64,000 nucleotides of DNA from an uncultured bacterium (GCA_937951895.1 CALFER010000090.1:1-64000), one strand, 5' to 3'. Shown: positions 36,067 to 45,755, counted from the first letter of the stretch. Made by a program: numbers and translations. The notes: generated by a model from the sequence alone, not told the origin.

Positions 36067-36999
36067 ATGAAAACGGCGTTTCTGTTTCCCGGACAGGGTT
36101 CGCAGTTTGTCGGCATGGGTCGCGATCTCGTCCGATCATCCCCCTCCGCACTTGCGCTTTTCGAACGCGCGTCCGAGATTTCCGGAATCGATATCGCCGC
36201 TGCGTGTGTTCGCGGCCCCCTGTCGCGATTGTCCCGGACCGATGTGCTTCAGCCGTGCATCACAACCGTCAACCTCGCGGTACTCGAAGAACTCACCGCA
36301 AGGGGCGTCCGAGCGGAAGCGGCGGCCGGCCATTCGCTGGGTGAGTTTTCCGCATGTGTGGCCTCGGGTGTATTCCCGGCGGACACCGCCATCGAATTGA
36401 CAACCCGCCGCGGACATCTGATGCACGAAGCGTCCATATCGACGCCGGGAACCATGGCTGCCGTCATCGGTTTACCGGCCGATCGGATCGAGTCCCTGAT
36501 CAGCGTTCGCTGCGATCCGTTGCTGGTGGCCGCGAATTTCAATGCACCGGATCAGACGGTCGTATCGGGACCGCGCGCGGCCATTGACTCACTTTCCGCT
36601 TCGATACGTGACGAAGGCGGTCGAATCGTCTTTCTTCAGGTTTCAGGTGCCTGGCACTCTCCGGCTATGAATTCCGCCGCAGATCTCTGGAAAGATGCGG
36701 TCGATCGAGTTCCGATCCGTCCTCCGGCGATCGATCTTTACATGAATGTATCGGGTTGCGCCGAGTCCGACCCGTCCGCGATACGCCGATGCATGGAATC
36801 CCAGTTGGTCCGTCCTGTTCGCTGGACGACGATCCTGACGCACATGTATCGATCCGGTGTTCGCCGGTTCCTGGAAATCGGCCCCGGAACGGTTCTCAGG
36901 CAACTGCTCCGCGCCAATCCTTTCCCGCCCGAAAGTTACACCGTGCACTCCGTCGCTGATATCAGAAGCATCGATAATCTCCTTGCCCACTCCCCCTGA
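36067..36999 (+). CDS. Malonyl-CoA:ACP transacylase (FabD type)
   Basis: A 310-residue acyltransferase loading malonyl units on ACP. FPGQGSQFVGMG opens the protein, the active site is GHSLGE (Ser90), the partner His lies in SGAWHSPAM near 199, and the end has FLEIGPGTVLRQLL. The substrate-selecting Arg of malonyl enzymes is plausible in TTRRGHLM. It begins 1 nt after fabG and is the last gene of the tight cluster. It may be a cluster-dedicated copy rather than the housekeeping fabD. Confidence 0.92.
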   Translation: MKTAFLFPGQGSQFVGMGRDLVRSSPSALALFERASEISGIDIAAACVRGPLSRLSRTDVLQPCITTVNLAVLEELTARGVRAEAAAGHSLGEFSACVASGVFPADTAIELTTRRGHLMHEASISTPGTMAAVIGLPADRIESLISVRCDPLLVAANFNAPDQTVVSGPRAAIDSLSASIRDEGGRIVFLQVSGAWHSPAMNSAADLWKDAVDRVPIRPPAIDLYMNVSGCAESDPSAIRRCMESQLVRPVRWTTILTHMYRSGVRRFLEIGPGTVLRQLLRANPFPPESYTVHSVADIRSIDNLLAHSP

Positions 37000-37037
37000 A
37001 CATTCTATTCTCATAAGGAATTGCCGAGGAGGTGACG

Positions 37038-38507
37038 ATGACGCTCCGACTTGCCGTTCCCTGTATTGTTGTGCTCTTGTTTGCGATTCCGTCGAGTCTG
37101 TCGACCCCGCCGCAACCGTATGAATTCGATTACGGCCAGAGTCGCCCGGGGGGACTCGATCGGACTTTTGATCATAACAGGACTCCGACGATCGATCATG
37201 TGAGGGAATGGGAGCAGATCTGCCTTTTCCTGGATCGATGGCAGGTCAGCGATCCGACCGACCCCGAATTCGGAGGCATGATCGAAGATGAGTATCGAAC
37301 GGGTGCGGATCGGATCGTCGAATCCGACAACACGCAGGAGGCGATTTTCGCCTGGTGCCGGTACATGGAACTGACGGGATCGACGCAATTCGATCAGAAT
37401 GTCACCGACGCCTGGACCTACCTCACGGTATTCCCGGCCTGGCTGGAAGAACCCGTTCACTATGCTCTCTGGAATTGCGCGTGGGGCATTCAGGCTCACA
37501 GACAGTATCAAAAAACCTACGCATCGGATGCGCACCGCGCTTACGCAGACCAGTGCGCCGAATTCATTCTCACGCATGATCTTTCTTTCCAGGGCACTCC
37601 GCCGCAGGTGGGCTACCGGAACGTGTTCATCACAGCCTGGGCTGCCTATCATCTCCATCTGTTTGCCTCGGAAGCACCGGATCCGGATCTGATTATCCGC
37701 GCGGAAAACATGGCAACCCGCGTCAGGGATTGGCTGGCCGAGGATCCGGCGAACATTCTGAAAACCGGATGGGCGCTGTCGGGGGGTGCGGCTGCGGCCG
37801 CGGTGATCCATGTGCTGTATCATGACGATCCCGAAGGAGCGTTGGCGTACTATGAAGCGAATCTGCTGGACATGCCTCTGTACTTCGATCCGGCCGATTT
37901 CAATCCCTCCTCGTGGATCCACGCCTGGGACAGTTTTCTTGCACTCGCCCAGAACACCCTCTGGCGCGTCACACAGCGGTTTGAATTCCGCTTGAATGCG
38001 CTCGAACAATCCGAATTCATGCGATCGCACGATGGGGACGGCGACGGAGGGATTCCTCCGAATCCTTCGATGTCGGACACCGAGGATCACACCTGGGTAT
38101 CGACCTACATCACGGTGATGGGATTCGATATGCTGGATGAACCGTCTCGGGTCAGTCTTTCGATGCCGGACTCATCGCTTGCAGCCGGTGATCGCATGGA
38201 GGCGGGAATCCAGGTTGTCGCTCCGGGATTGGATCGAACTGCCGACCTGTATCTCGTTCTCGAAATCGCCAACCAGTTTCTGTTCTTCCCGCAGTTCACG
38301 GACCAACCCGAAGCCATACGGCTTGTTTGCCCGATCGGGTACGATCTCGCGGCAGCTCTCGGTTTCCAGGACACCATCCCCTTCCTGACAATTGATCCGT
38401 GGCCGTCAGCCGGCTCATTTTCGGCCACCTGGTGGGCCGCATTGATCGACCCGGCCACATCTGAATTGATCGGTGATCTCATTACCCTGCCGTGGGCCTC
38501 GGAATGA
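37038..38507 (+). CDS. Secreted helical protein of unknown function
   Basis: A 489-residue exported protein with signal peptide MTLRLAVPCIVVLLFAIPSSLS. The mature part is rich in Trp and aromatic helices with repeated patterns (QEAIFAWCRYMELTG, VHYALWNCAWGIQAH, RNVFITAWAAYHLHLFA, KTGWALSGGAAAAAVI), suggestive of an alpha/alpha toroid like that of glycosidases and lyases, followed by an acidic Gly-rich loop HDGDGDGGIPPNP near 330 and a C-terminal beta-rich domain. I do not recognise the family. AGGAGG precedes the ATG by 5 nt; it begins 38 nt after fabD and could belong to the same transcript. Confidence 0.75.
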   Translation: MTLRLAVPCIVVLLFAIPSSLSTPPQPYEFDYGQSRPGGLDRTFDHNRTPTIDHVREWEQICLFLDRWQVSDPTDPEFGGMIEDEYRTGADRIVESDNTQEAIFAWCRYMELTGSTQFDQNVTDAWTYLTVFPAWLEEPVHYALWNCAWGIQAHRQYQKTYASDAHRAYADQCAEFILTHDLSFQGTPPQVGYRNVFITAWAAYHLHLFASEAPDPDLIIRAENMATRVRDWLAEDPANILKTGWALSGGAAAAAVIHVLYHDDPEGALAYYEANLLDMPLYFDPADFNPSSWIHAWDSFLALAQNTLWRVTQRFEFRLNALEQSEFMRSHDGDGDGGIPPNPSMSDTEDHTWVSTYITVMGFDMLDEPSRVSLSMPDSSLAAGDRMEAGIQVVAPGLDRTADLYLVLEIANQFLFFPQFTDQPEAIRLVCPIGYDLAAALGFQDTIPFLTIDPWPSAGSFSATWWAALIDPATSELIGDLITLPWASE

Positions 38508-38542
38508 GCCCGGCTCACCTGACGAACAGGAGCGGCGCTGCG

Positions 38543-39889
38543 ATGAACGAATCCAGACGGACACTGATAGAAAACGCACGGATCTGGGCGGGACCCGGAT
38601 CGGAAATAGAACACGGTGCGATTGCTTTCGAGGGGAACCGATTCATCGATCCGGCAACAGCCAGGGACGATCCGGGCAGCATTCGGAGAGACGGGAGCAA
38701 TCTCCTCCACATGCCGGGCTTCGTGAACGCGCACGGCCATCTTTACAGTGCGCTCGCCCGAGGCATGCCGGCACCTCCCCGGCAAGCCGGAAACTTCGCG
38801 CAGATTCTGGAATACATCTGGTGGAGGCTGGACAAGGCACTGGACCCGGAATCCCTATTGATGAGTGCATACACCGGGATTATGGACAGCATCCGCTCCG
38901 GGGTGACCACGATCTTCGATCATCATGCGAGCCCTCGTGCCATCGACGGCAGTCTTTCCGTAATTGCGTCGGCACTCAAGGATATCGGGATGCGGGGAGA
39001 TCTCTGTTACGAAGTTTCGGATCGCGACGGAACAGCCGCGGCCCGGGCTGGAATCCGGGAGAACGAACGGCACCTCGAGTCGCTCAGACAACATCCCGAT
39101 CCGCTTCTGGCCGGCCATTTCGGCCTGCACGCTCTGTTCACGCTTTCAGACGAGACACTGAAGGAATCGGTTCAGGCGGCGGAGAAACTCGGAACGGGGT
39201 TTCATGTTCATGTGGCGGAGGGTCCGGAGGATGTGGAACTCTCTCAGACCCGTCACGGCATGGGGCTAATCCCGAGAATGCTGAAACACGACATGCTCAG
39301 ACCCGATACATTGCTGATCCATGGCGTGCATCTGACTTCGGATGATCTGGCGACGCTTGCCCGCCACCCGGTCACGCTCGTGCACAATCCCCAGTCCAAT
39401 CAGAACAATGCGGTCGGATTCTGCGATATCACAGCCGTTCATGATGCCGGAGTCAATCTGGCACTCGGGAACGATGGAATCGGAGGAGCGATCCTCCCCG
39501 AGCTTCGTGCGGCGGTGTTTGCAGGACACCATGCCGCCCGGTCACCGGGCAGGCCTTCCTGGGCGCTCCCGTTCTCGATGCTCATGCACGCCAACACTAC
39601 CCTTGCAACAAAGGCGTTCGGCATCCCGATCGGAAGAATTGAGCCGGGATATGCCGCGGATTTCATCACGGTCGACTACATCCCTCCGACACCCTGGACC
39701 ATAGACAACACCATCGGTCATTTCCTGTTCGGATTGTGTGAACGGCTTCGGGTGCATGACGTCTGGGTGAACGGCACTCAGGTTTTAGGCGGCGGACGGT
39801 TCATCCGGATCGACGAGGATCAGATCGCGGAGCGAAGCCGGGCGGCCGCGACAGCAGTATGGGAAAAACTCTCCGCCGATCGATTGTAA
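38543..39889 (+). CDS. ssnA: SsnA-like amidohydrolase
   Basis: A 448-residue metal-dependent hydrolase of the amidohydrolase superfamily. Metal ligands: HxH in GFVNAHGHLYSA (H64, H66), then FGLHALFTLSDE, GFHVHVAEG, and LGNDGIGG with the catalytic Asp. The N-terminal ARGMPAPPRQAGNFAQILEYIWWRLDKALD and overall order match SsnA, which in other bacteria clusters with ygeW, ygeY, hyuA and xanthine-dehydrogenase genes. Here those partners lie 14 kb downstream. AGGAG lies 10 nt before 38543; 38504 is an alternative start. Confidence 0.82.
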   Translation: MNESRRTLIENARIWAGPGSEIEHGAIAFEGNRFIDPATARDDPGSIRRDGSNLLHMPGFVNAHGHLYSALARGMPAPPRQAGNFAQILEYIWWRLDKALDPESLLMSAYTGIMDSIRSGVTTIFDHHASPRAIDGSLSVIASALKDIGMRGDLCYEVSDRDGTAAARAGIRENERHLESLRQHPDPLLAGHFGLHALFTLSDETLKESVQAAEKLGTGFHVHVAEGPEDVELSQTRHGMGLIPRMLKHDMLRPDTLLIHGVHLTSDDLATLARHPVTLVHNPQSNQNNAVGFCDITAVHDAGVNLALGNDGIGGAILPELRAAVFAGHHAARSPGRPSWALPFSMLMHANTTLATKAFGIPIGRIEPGYAADFITVDYIPPTPWTIDNTIGHFLFGLCERLRVHDVWVNGTQVLGGGRFIRIDEDQIAERSRAAATAVWEKLSADRL

Positions 39890-39927
39890 GCGGTCGCGTC
39901 ACCCGGCGAGATCGGTAGATTCTGGCC

Positions 39928-40821
39928 ATGTTTCACGAGCACATCGGAGAGGTCGCCGCCCTTCTGACCGCCGCATTCTGGACAACCACCGCCATGTCCT
40001 TCGAAATTGCGGGAAAACGCGTCGGATCGCTCCCCGTGAATCTCATTCGCCTGTTTTTCGGTTTCGGATTCCTCTCGACTTACTCGATCCTGTCCCGGGG
40101 CATGTTTCTCCCGATCGATGCCTCGATGCATGCCTGGTTCTGGCTGTCGCTGTCCGGATTCGTCGGCTTTGTGATCGGCGATCTTCTTCTGTTCCGGGCA
40201 TTTGTTCTCATAGGTTCCAGGACATCCATGCTGATCATGTCCGCGGTGCCACCCATGACAGCACTTATCGGTTGGGTATTTCTGGGAGAGACGCTGTCGG
40301 CGAGGCATCTGGTGGGCATGAGTGTGACGGTGGCGGGGATTGCCATGGTCGTGCTGAAAAAAAACCATGCCACCTCCCCCGCTCTTTCCGCGAACATCCC
40401 GGGGTATCTGTGTGCAACCGGAGGTGCGCTGGGGCAGGCGGTCGGCCTCGTGCTCAGCAAATTCGGAATGGAATCCTACAATGCCTTTGCCGCCACTCAG
40501 ATTCGGATCATCGCAGGACTGATCGGTTTCGCAGCAGTATTCGCTTTTAGAAAAGAGTGGCACAGAGTGTTTCGTGCGTTTCGGGATGGACGGGCGATGC
40601 TGTTCCTGACGATCGGCTCCTTTTTCGGTCCTTTTCTGGGGGTTTCGTTTTCGCTTCTGGCGGTTCAGCATACTGCCACCGGCATCGCATCGACGATCAT
40701 GTCGATCGTTCCGATCCTGATCATTCCTCCCGCAGTCATCTTCCTGAAAGAAAGCGTCAGTCTCCGGGAGGTGGTCGGCGCAGCGATCGCCGTGATCGGA
40801 ATCGCGATGATGTTCGTGTGA
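39928..40821 (+). CDS. EamA/DMT-family transporter
   Basis: A 297-residue membrane protein with ten hydrophobic segments in two EamA repeats; FWTTTAMSFEIAGKRV and IGDLLLFRAFVLIG are in the first and LLAVQHTATGIASTIMSIVPILIIPPAVIFLKE in the second, the latter motif being typical of the drug/metabolite transporter family. Substrate unknown. It lies 38 nt after ssnA and 12 nt before the SbcD-like gene, so it may export or import a purine-related compound or be unrelated. Confidence 0.88.
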   Translation: MFHEHIGEVAALLTAAFWTTTAMSFEIAGKRVGSLPVNLIRLFFGFGFLSTYSILSRGMFLPIDASMHAWFWLSLSGFVGFVIGDLLLFRAFVLIGSRTSMLIMSAVPPMTALIGWVFLGETLSARHLVGMSVTVAGIAMVVLKKNHATSPALSANIPGYLCATGGALGQAVGLVLSKFGMESYNAFAATQIRIIAGLIGFAAVFAFRKEWHRVFRAFRDGRAMLFLTIGSFFGPFLGVSFSLLAVQHTATGIASTIMSIVPILIIPPAVIFLKESVSLREVVGAAIAVIGIAMMFV

Positions 40822-40833
40822 TACGGAAGCCGT

Positions 40834-41919
40834 ATGACTGATCCCGGAAAATCAGCAGAGCACCGAGAGTGCGGCAGGCCGCTGCGGATCATCTTTTTGT
40901 CGGATACCCATCTGGGATTCGACGATCCGGTCTCACCTCGCGTCCATCGCAGGCGCCGGGGACCGGATTTCATGAAATCGTTTCTCGCTGTTCTGACCCG
41001 TGCCCGACAGACACGACCGGCTCTCATTGTGCACGGAGGTGATGTGTTTTTCCGCAGCAGGGTCCCGGCGAGTCTGGTGGAGGTTGCGTTCGGTCATCTG
41101 AAGCGGGTCGCCGAGCAGGGTATTCCGATACTGATCGTCCCGGGTAATCATGAACGCGGAGCGATTCCGAGGGGGTTGCTGGCGATTCATCCCGGGATTC
41201 ACATCTTCGATCGGCCGAGAACGGTTACGATCGAGACCGACGGGATTCGGGTGGCGCTGGGAGGCTTCCCGAATGTGCGGGGTGATATCCGGGGACGTTT
41301 CCCCGGCCTGTATCGGGAGACTGGATTGTCGGTGACCCGCGCGGATTATCGGTTCCTGTGCATCCACCAGGCGGTGGATCACGCGGTGGTCGGCTCCGGA
41401 CGATATCGCTTTCTGAATCGCCCTGATGTGGTCGATGAGCGCAGCATCCCGGATGGGATCGACGCCGTTCTGTCCGGACACATTCATCCTCATCAGGTCT
41501 TGCTTCCAGACGCCTTCCGAGGCGGCTTGCGTGTCCCCGTGATCTACTCGGGGTCCACCGAACGGACTTCATTTGCCGAGGAAAATGAGACCAAGGGGTA
41601 TGTTGAAATCGGAATATCCGGTCCCGGAGCGCGTTCGGATCGTGCAATCCGCTGGCGATTTCAGCCGCTCGACACGCGACCCATGCGCACCATCCGGATC
41701 GATTGCGCGGGAACCCCGCCGGAAGCCGGTCGGATCATGGACATCATGAAACAGAGACTGGCTCAACTGCATCCGGATTCCATCGTGAGAATCCGTCTCG
41801 ATCACATCCCCGGAGACACGCTGGCCGCGATTACCGCCACCCGCATTCGATCGCTCGGGTTCGACTCCATGAACATCACTCTCGCGGTTCACCCAGAATC
41901 GTATACAGAAATCGCTTGA
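40834..41919 (+). CDS. SbcD/Mre11-like metallophosphoesterase
   Basis: A 361-residue calcineurin-like phosphoesterase with all metal motifs: FLSDTHLGF (about 20-28), VHGGDVFF, VPGNHERG, and SGHIHPHQ near 213. The order and the capping C-terminal domain (PMRTIRIDCAG...) match SbcD-type DNA repair nucleases. No sbcC/rad50 partner is next to it. Its 3' end overlaps the convergent acyl-CoA ligase by 44 nt. Confidence 0.85.
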   Translation: MTDPGKSAEHRECGRPLRIIFLSDTHLGFDDPVSPRVHRRRRGPDFMKSFLAVLTRARQTRPALIVHGGDVFFRSRVPASLVEVAFGHLKRVAEQGIPILIVPGNHERGAIPRGLLAIHPGIHIFDRPRTVTIETDGIRVALGGFPNVRGDIRGRFPGLYRETGLSVTRADYRFLCIHQAVDHAVVGSGRYRFLNRPDVVDERSIPDGIDAVLSGHIHPHQVLLPDAFRGGLRVPVIYSGSTERTSFAEENETKGYVEIGISGPGARSDRAIRWRFQPLDTRPMRTIRIDCAGTPPEAGRIMDIMKQRLAQLHPDSIVRIRLDHIPGDTLAAITATRIRSLGFDSMNITLAVHPESYTEIA

Positions 41920-43537
41920 TCTTCTTGGAGGGTGTTTTTTCGAATTCGCGGGGATAGAGATCGATTCGGGTGACCTGGGCAAAACCGGGCAACTGTGCAT
42001 TCAGGTCCTTCCGGTTGTTTTCCATGATTTTTGCCAGATCCGCTTCGGCGATCCCGTGCTGATCGATCCACTCCATATCGGGAAAGACGAGCGCCACGAG
42101 TTTTTCGTTTCGGTCGATGACAACGGACTCGAGCACACAGGGCATGTTATTGAGTTTTGCTTCGATTTCCTCGGGATAGATATTCTGACCGGATGCACCG
42201 AGAATCAAGCTTTTGCATCGGCCTTTGAGGAAGATGAAGGTATCGGCATCAACCGTGCCGAGATCGCCGGTATGGAGCCACCCTTCCGAATCGATTGTTT
42301 CAGCGGTCGCGGTTTCACTCTTGTAGTACCCCAGCATCACATTTTCACCCCTCACGCAGACTTCTCCGATTCCGCTGCCGGGATCCGGATCGATCACCTT
42401 CGCTTCCAGCACATCGATCGTCCGGCCTGCGGATCCGAGTTGTCTGGCATTCCATGGAGCATAGCTGATCAGCGGCCCGCATTCCGTCATTCCATATCCG
42501 ATCGTGAACGGGAACCCGATTTCGGTCAGGAACGATTCGACCTCGTGATTCAGCGCTGCGCCGCCGATGATGATTTCCCGGAACTCGCCGCCGAACAGAT
42601 CGATCAGTTTCCTGCGGATCGTGTGTTTGATCTGCCGGTTGATTCCGGGTGTTCTGAGCAGCATCCGCATCGAGAACCGTTCGAGTTTCGGTTTGAGTTG
42701 TTTCCTGTAAATCTTTTCCAGGATGAGCGGGACCATCAGGATGAGATGCGGTTTGACATCTGAAAATGCCTGGAGGAGCAGTTTGGGTGTCGGGATCTTC
42801 CCCAGAAAGGTGATGTGGCAGCCTTGAACGAAAGGAAACAGGAACTCGAACGCGCAACCGTAGGAGTGTGCGAGGGGGAGCATAGAAAGGATGCGGTTCC
42901 CCGATTCGAGATGCATGTTTTCGATCGCGAACTTCACGTTCGCCATCAGGGAGTTATGCTGCAACATGACTCCCTTCGAAAAGCTTGTCGTTCCGGATGT
43001 GTATACGATGGCGGCCAGATCTGAATTCGAGATTTCGGGAAACACTATATCGGAGCGCGCGCGCGGTTTCTCCTGGAATTCACTCGTCACCTTCTCGACC
43101 ACGGCCTGCACGTGTTTCTTCTTCGCCTGAAGGATGGAAAAATCGCGCAGTGAAAAGACGGCGCTGAGTCCCGGGACTTGAGTCTCATCGAGATTCTCCC
43201 AGAGTGATTCGTTGATGAACAGCAGAATCGAGTCGCTGTGATTGATGATGTACTGGGTATCATTCGAATGGAACTCGGACAGGATCGGAACGATGACAGC
43301 GCCGTAGGTGATGGCCGCGAGATATGTGATGCCCCAATTCGATGAATTCTTCCCGATCAGCGCGATTTTGTCTCCTTTTTTAATATGCAGTCGCTGGAAA
43401 ACGGAGTGCAGCCACAGAATGCGGACTCCGACCTGCGCATATGAAAAGGATGATTCACCGTAATCCGTGAATGCGAGGTTGTCCCAGTTCGACAGAATGC
43501 TGCTGCGAATACTCCCGACGAAGTTTTCCGCGATCAT
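41876..43537 (-). CDS. AMP-forming long-chain acyl-CoA (or acyl-ACP) ligase
   Basis: A 553-residue ANL-superfamily enzyme activating a carboxylate with ATP. Motifs: P-loop VYTSGTTSFSKGVML near 180, GYGMTECGPLISY near 335, GWLHTGDLG near 410, GRCKSLILGASGQNIYPEE, and the catalytic Lys region KKIKRF at the end. The pattern LPLAHSYGCAFEF is like long-chain FadD types. GGAGAG lies 7 nt before its ATG, which overlaps the upstream stop (ATGA). Proximity to the lipid cluster is suggestive, but it is transcribed from the other strand. Confidence 0.88.
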   Translation of the reverse strand: MIAENFVGSIRSSILSNWDNLAFTDYGESSFSYAQVGVRILWLHSVFQRLHIKKGDKIALIGKNSSNWGITYLAAITYGAVIVPILSEFHSNDTQYIINHSDSILLFINESLWENLDETQVPGLSAVFSLRDFSILQAKKKHVQAVVEKVTSEFQEKPRARSDIVFPEISNSDLAAIVYTSGTTSFSKGVMLQHNSLMANVKFAIENMHLESGNRILSMLPLAHSYGCAFEFLFPFVQGCHITFLGKIPTPKLLLQAFSDVKPHLILMVPLILEKIYRKQLKPKLERFSMRMLLRTPGINRQIKHTIRRKLIDLFGGEFREIIIGGAALNHEVESFLTEIGFPFTIGYGMTECGPLISYAPWNARQLGSAGRTIDVLEAKVIDPDPGSGIGEVCVRGENVMLGYYKSETATAETIDSEGWLHTGDLGTVDADTFIFLKGRCKSLILGASGQNIYPEEIEAKLNNMPCVLESVVIDRNEKLVALVFPDMEWIDQHGIAEADLAKIMENNRKDLNAQLPGFAQVTRIDLYPREFEKTPSKKIKRFLYTILGEPRE

Positions 43538-45195
43538 CGTGACTCTCCTTCTGTTTTGCGGAACTGATGCCGGGGTCGGCCTTGATCACGTGCCGCATCC
43601 CCGATCGATTCCAGCCGATACAGATGAATCGGTGGATAGCAGAAGCAGTTGACGATTTCAAGCGGGTGATCGACTCGTTTGAGCCCCAATCGGAACAGAA
43701 TCCCGTCGCTCTCATGATCATGCCCGGATGGAATCAACAGCAGTCTATCCGAGTTCCAATGTCTGATTCGGGATTCGATTACCCGGTCGAGATCGGTGTT
43801 CGGGACATCCAGATCGTGGAAATTGCTCTGAAGTCGGAGGAACTCGAAGTGAGAGGGAAAATAGGGAATGAGGTAGGAAACGGGCTGGTGCGATCCTACC
43901 AGAACCTGCGTGGGAAGTGTCGTGTCGATGGCCGACAGATCGATGCACATGCTGTCGTCGCCCCAGGCGGTTCTTCCCCATGACGGCACGTCCTCAAACC
44001 ACAATCCGCCCCAGCATGCGGCAACGGCCAGGATGACGGCAATCCTGTCGGAGCGTAGGGCACACCTCAACAGGATGAGGATGGTGACGGGAAACAGGAT
44101 ATCGATGACCGCCAGATATCGGTAGACACCGAACAGACGGATCCAGACGGCGTATCCGATGAGGACGAACAGGATCAGGAAGAGGTCGGATCGGAATGTC
44201 GCGATTCGATCCGGTGTGTCGGTTCTGCGTCCGGGGAGTTTGATGAGGATGATCGAACCGGCGATGATGGTCAGCGTGATCAGGACGGCGGGTCTGTAAT
44301 CCCTCAGGCGCATTTCGCCGAATTGCCAGCCGCATGAGAGAACGCGGATCGGGAATTCGAGAGCTGATGCGAGTGATCGGACGAGAAAGCGATCGTCCGT
44401 GATATTGACGGGTTCGAAAAAGGAACTCCGGAACAACGCATTGAAGTTAGGGAAAAAGGGGTTTCTGAATCGTTTCCAGAGAGAGATGGCCCAGTGTCCG
44501 TAGGAGATGAGAAACCCGATGAATGCGCCGGAGCCGGTCCACAGGAGCGTACGGATTCGGCCCCGGAGGCCGGGAATCGTGAGGGCGAGTGACAGCAGGG
44601 CCGCGAGTGAGTACAGGGCGGTCGTGAGTTTCAAACCGGTCGCGATTCCGAGGAACATGCCGGAAGCGAGCAGCGCCTGAGCGGTCCGACCGCCCGGGCT
44701 GAATGTATCCGGGCGGATCAGAATGAACAGCGCGCTCAGAATGAACAGCGACACGATGAGATCATGGAAGCATGTTCCGATCTCCGCCAGGAACACGATT
44801 CCCAGTGCGCCACCCAAAGACAGGGCTGCGGCGGCGATCACTCGCCAGAACGGTCGTCGGATGGAAAGCGTGCGATGGGCGATCAAAAAGAGCAGATACA
44901 GATTGATGCCGTGCAGAGCCCCCATCACCAGGCCATACTCGACAGGACGCAATGACCGGATCAGGAGGTATGTCAGGGTGTCGAGAGCGGGATTGAAGTA
45001 GGTCTGGATCTGACAGACCGCGATGTCGACGTCGAGTCGGTCATTGAGGAATGCGTAGCCGTTATAGAAATGGTAGTTGGCAAGATCCCAGTTTGTGTCG
45101 AGGCCGCTTTGGATCGAAATCCACGCTCCGAACGCCATCATCGCCGCGAGCCAGAGCGGTTGAATCCAGACAGTCAGACGGGCAACGGAACGCAT
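43534..45195 (-). CDS. Polytopic membrane protein, GT-C glycosyltransferase-like
   Basis: A 553-residue protein with about ten or eleven membrane helices. After the first helix comes a loop with acidic residues (SGLDTNWDLANYHFYNGYAFLNDR), the position of the catalytic Asp in GT-C enzymes such as ArnT and Pmt, and a C-terminal soluble domain of about 150 residues follows. No family is certain. It would transfer a sugar from a lipid carrier on the periplasmic side. It starts directly after the lepB stop and its stop overlaps the acyl-CoA ligase start. Confidence 0.65.
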   Translation of the reverse strand: MRSVARLTVWIQPLWLAAMMAFGAWISIQSGLDTNWDLANYHFYNGYAFLNDRLDVDIAVCQIQTYFNPALDTLTYLLIRSLRPVEYGLVMGALHGINLYLLFLIAHRTLSIRRPFWRVIAAAALSLGGALGIVFLAEIGTCFHDLIVSLFILSALFILIRPDTFSPGGRTAQALLASGMFLGIATGLKLTTALYSLAALLSLALTIPGLRGRIRTLLWTGSGAFIGFLISYGHWAISLWKRFRNPFFPNFNALFRSSFFEPVNITDDRFLVRSLASALEFPIRVLSCGWQFGEMRLRDYRPAVLITLTIIAGSIILIKLPGRRTDTPDRIATFRSDLFLILFVLIGYAVWIRLFGVYRYLAVIDILFPVTILILLRCALRSDRIAVILAVAACWGGLWFEDVPSWGRTAWGDDSMCIDLSAIDTTLPTQVLVGSHQPVSYLIPYFPSHFEFLRLQSNFHDLDVPNTDLDRVIESRIRHWNSDRLLLIPSGHDHESDGILFRLGLKRVDHPLEIVNCFCYPPIHLYRLESIGDAARDQGRPRHQFRKTEGESR

Positions 45196-45753
45196 TTACT
45201 GAAGGGAACCGATCGCATGCAGGGGCCAGAATCGGAATGTGATGCGGCCCTCGATGCAGCGTTCCGGAACAAACGGATAGACTTCATGGGCAAGCGCCCA
45301 TACTCGGCTGTCGTTGCTGTTGGTTCGATGATCGCCGGCCACGAAGTAGAATCCGCGAGGCACTCGTGTCGGGCGGATCGATTCAGCCGACCGGAATTCC
45401 GGGATGACGTAGGATTCGGCCTGGCGGGTGCCGTTGATGAAAACATCTCCCGATCGGATTTCGACCAGATCCCCGGGTTCAGCCAGAATCCGCTTGATGA
45501 GCTGCATTCCGGGGTCAGCCGGACTCTGGAACACGACGATGTCCTGCCGATGATATCCGTTCCAGCGTGCCGAGATTTTATCCGCGAACACGAAGTCGCC
45601 GTGGTGAAGGAGAGGATTCATCGATCCGCCTTCGATCTTGAAGCCCTTACAGATGTAACCGGTGAGGAAGAACACGAACAGCCCACTCCAGAAAACCGCC
45701 CGAAGCCAGTCGCGAATGACGATGTAGTTGATCCCGGTGACAGTTCGCGCCAT
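45196..45753 (-). CDS. lepB: Signal peptidase I
   Basis: A 185-residue S26 family peptidase that cleaves signal peptides outside the inner membrane. One N-terminal membrane helix (AVFWSGLFVFFLTGYIC) is followed by the nucleophile motif GGSMNPLL (Ser44), the general-base Lys87 in QLIKRILAEPGD, and the GDHRTNSNDSR box. The ATG at 45753 was preferred to 45759 because AGGAG lies 7-8 nt upstream of it and only about one base before 45759. Confidence 0.93.
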   Translation of the reverse strand: MARTVTGINYIVIRDWLRAVFWSGLFVFFLTGYICKGFKIEGGSMNPLLHHGDFVFADKISARWNGYHRQDIVVFQSPADPGMQLIKRILAEPGDLVEIRSGDVFINGTRQAESYVIPEFRSAESIRPTRVPRGFYFVAGDHRTNSNDSRVWALAHEVYPFVPERCIEGRITFRFWPLHAIGSLQ

Positions 45754-45755
45754 GA

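Noticed and set aside
24810..36999. Calling the cluster a ladderane or aryl-polyene cluster
   Set aside because: Some genes match each type, but the phytoene-desaturase-like gene often listed for ladderane clusters and the aryl-starter and acyltransferase genes of aryl polyenes are not present, so naming a product would go beyond the evidence.
37011..38090. A 359-codon minus-strand frame opposite the secreted protein
   Set aside because: The plus-strand frame has a signal peptide and ribosome site; the minus frame has neither.
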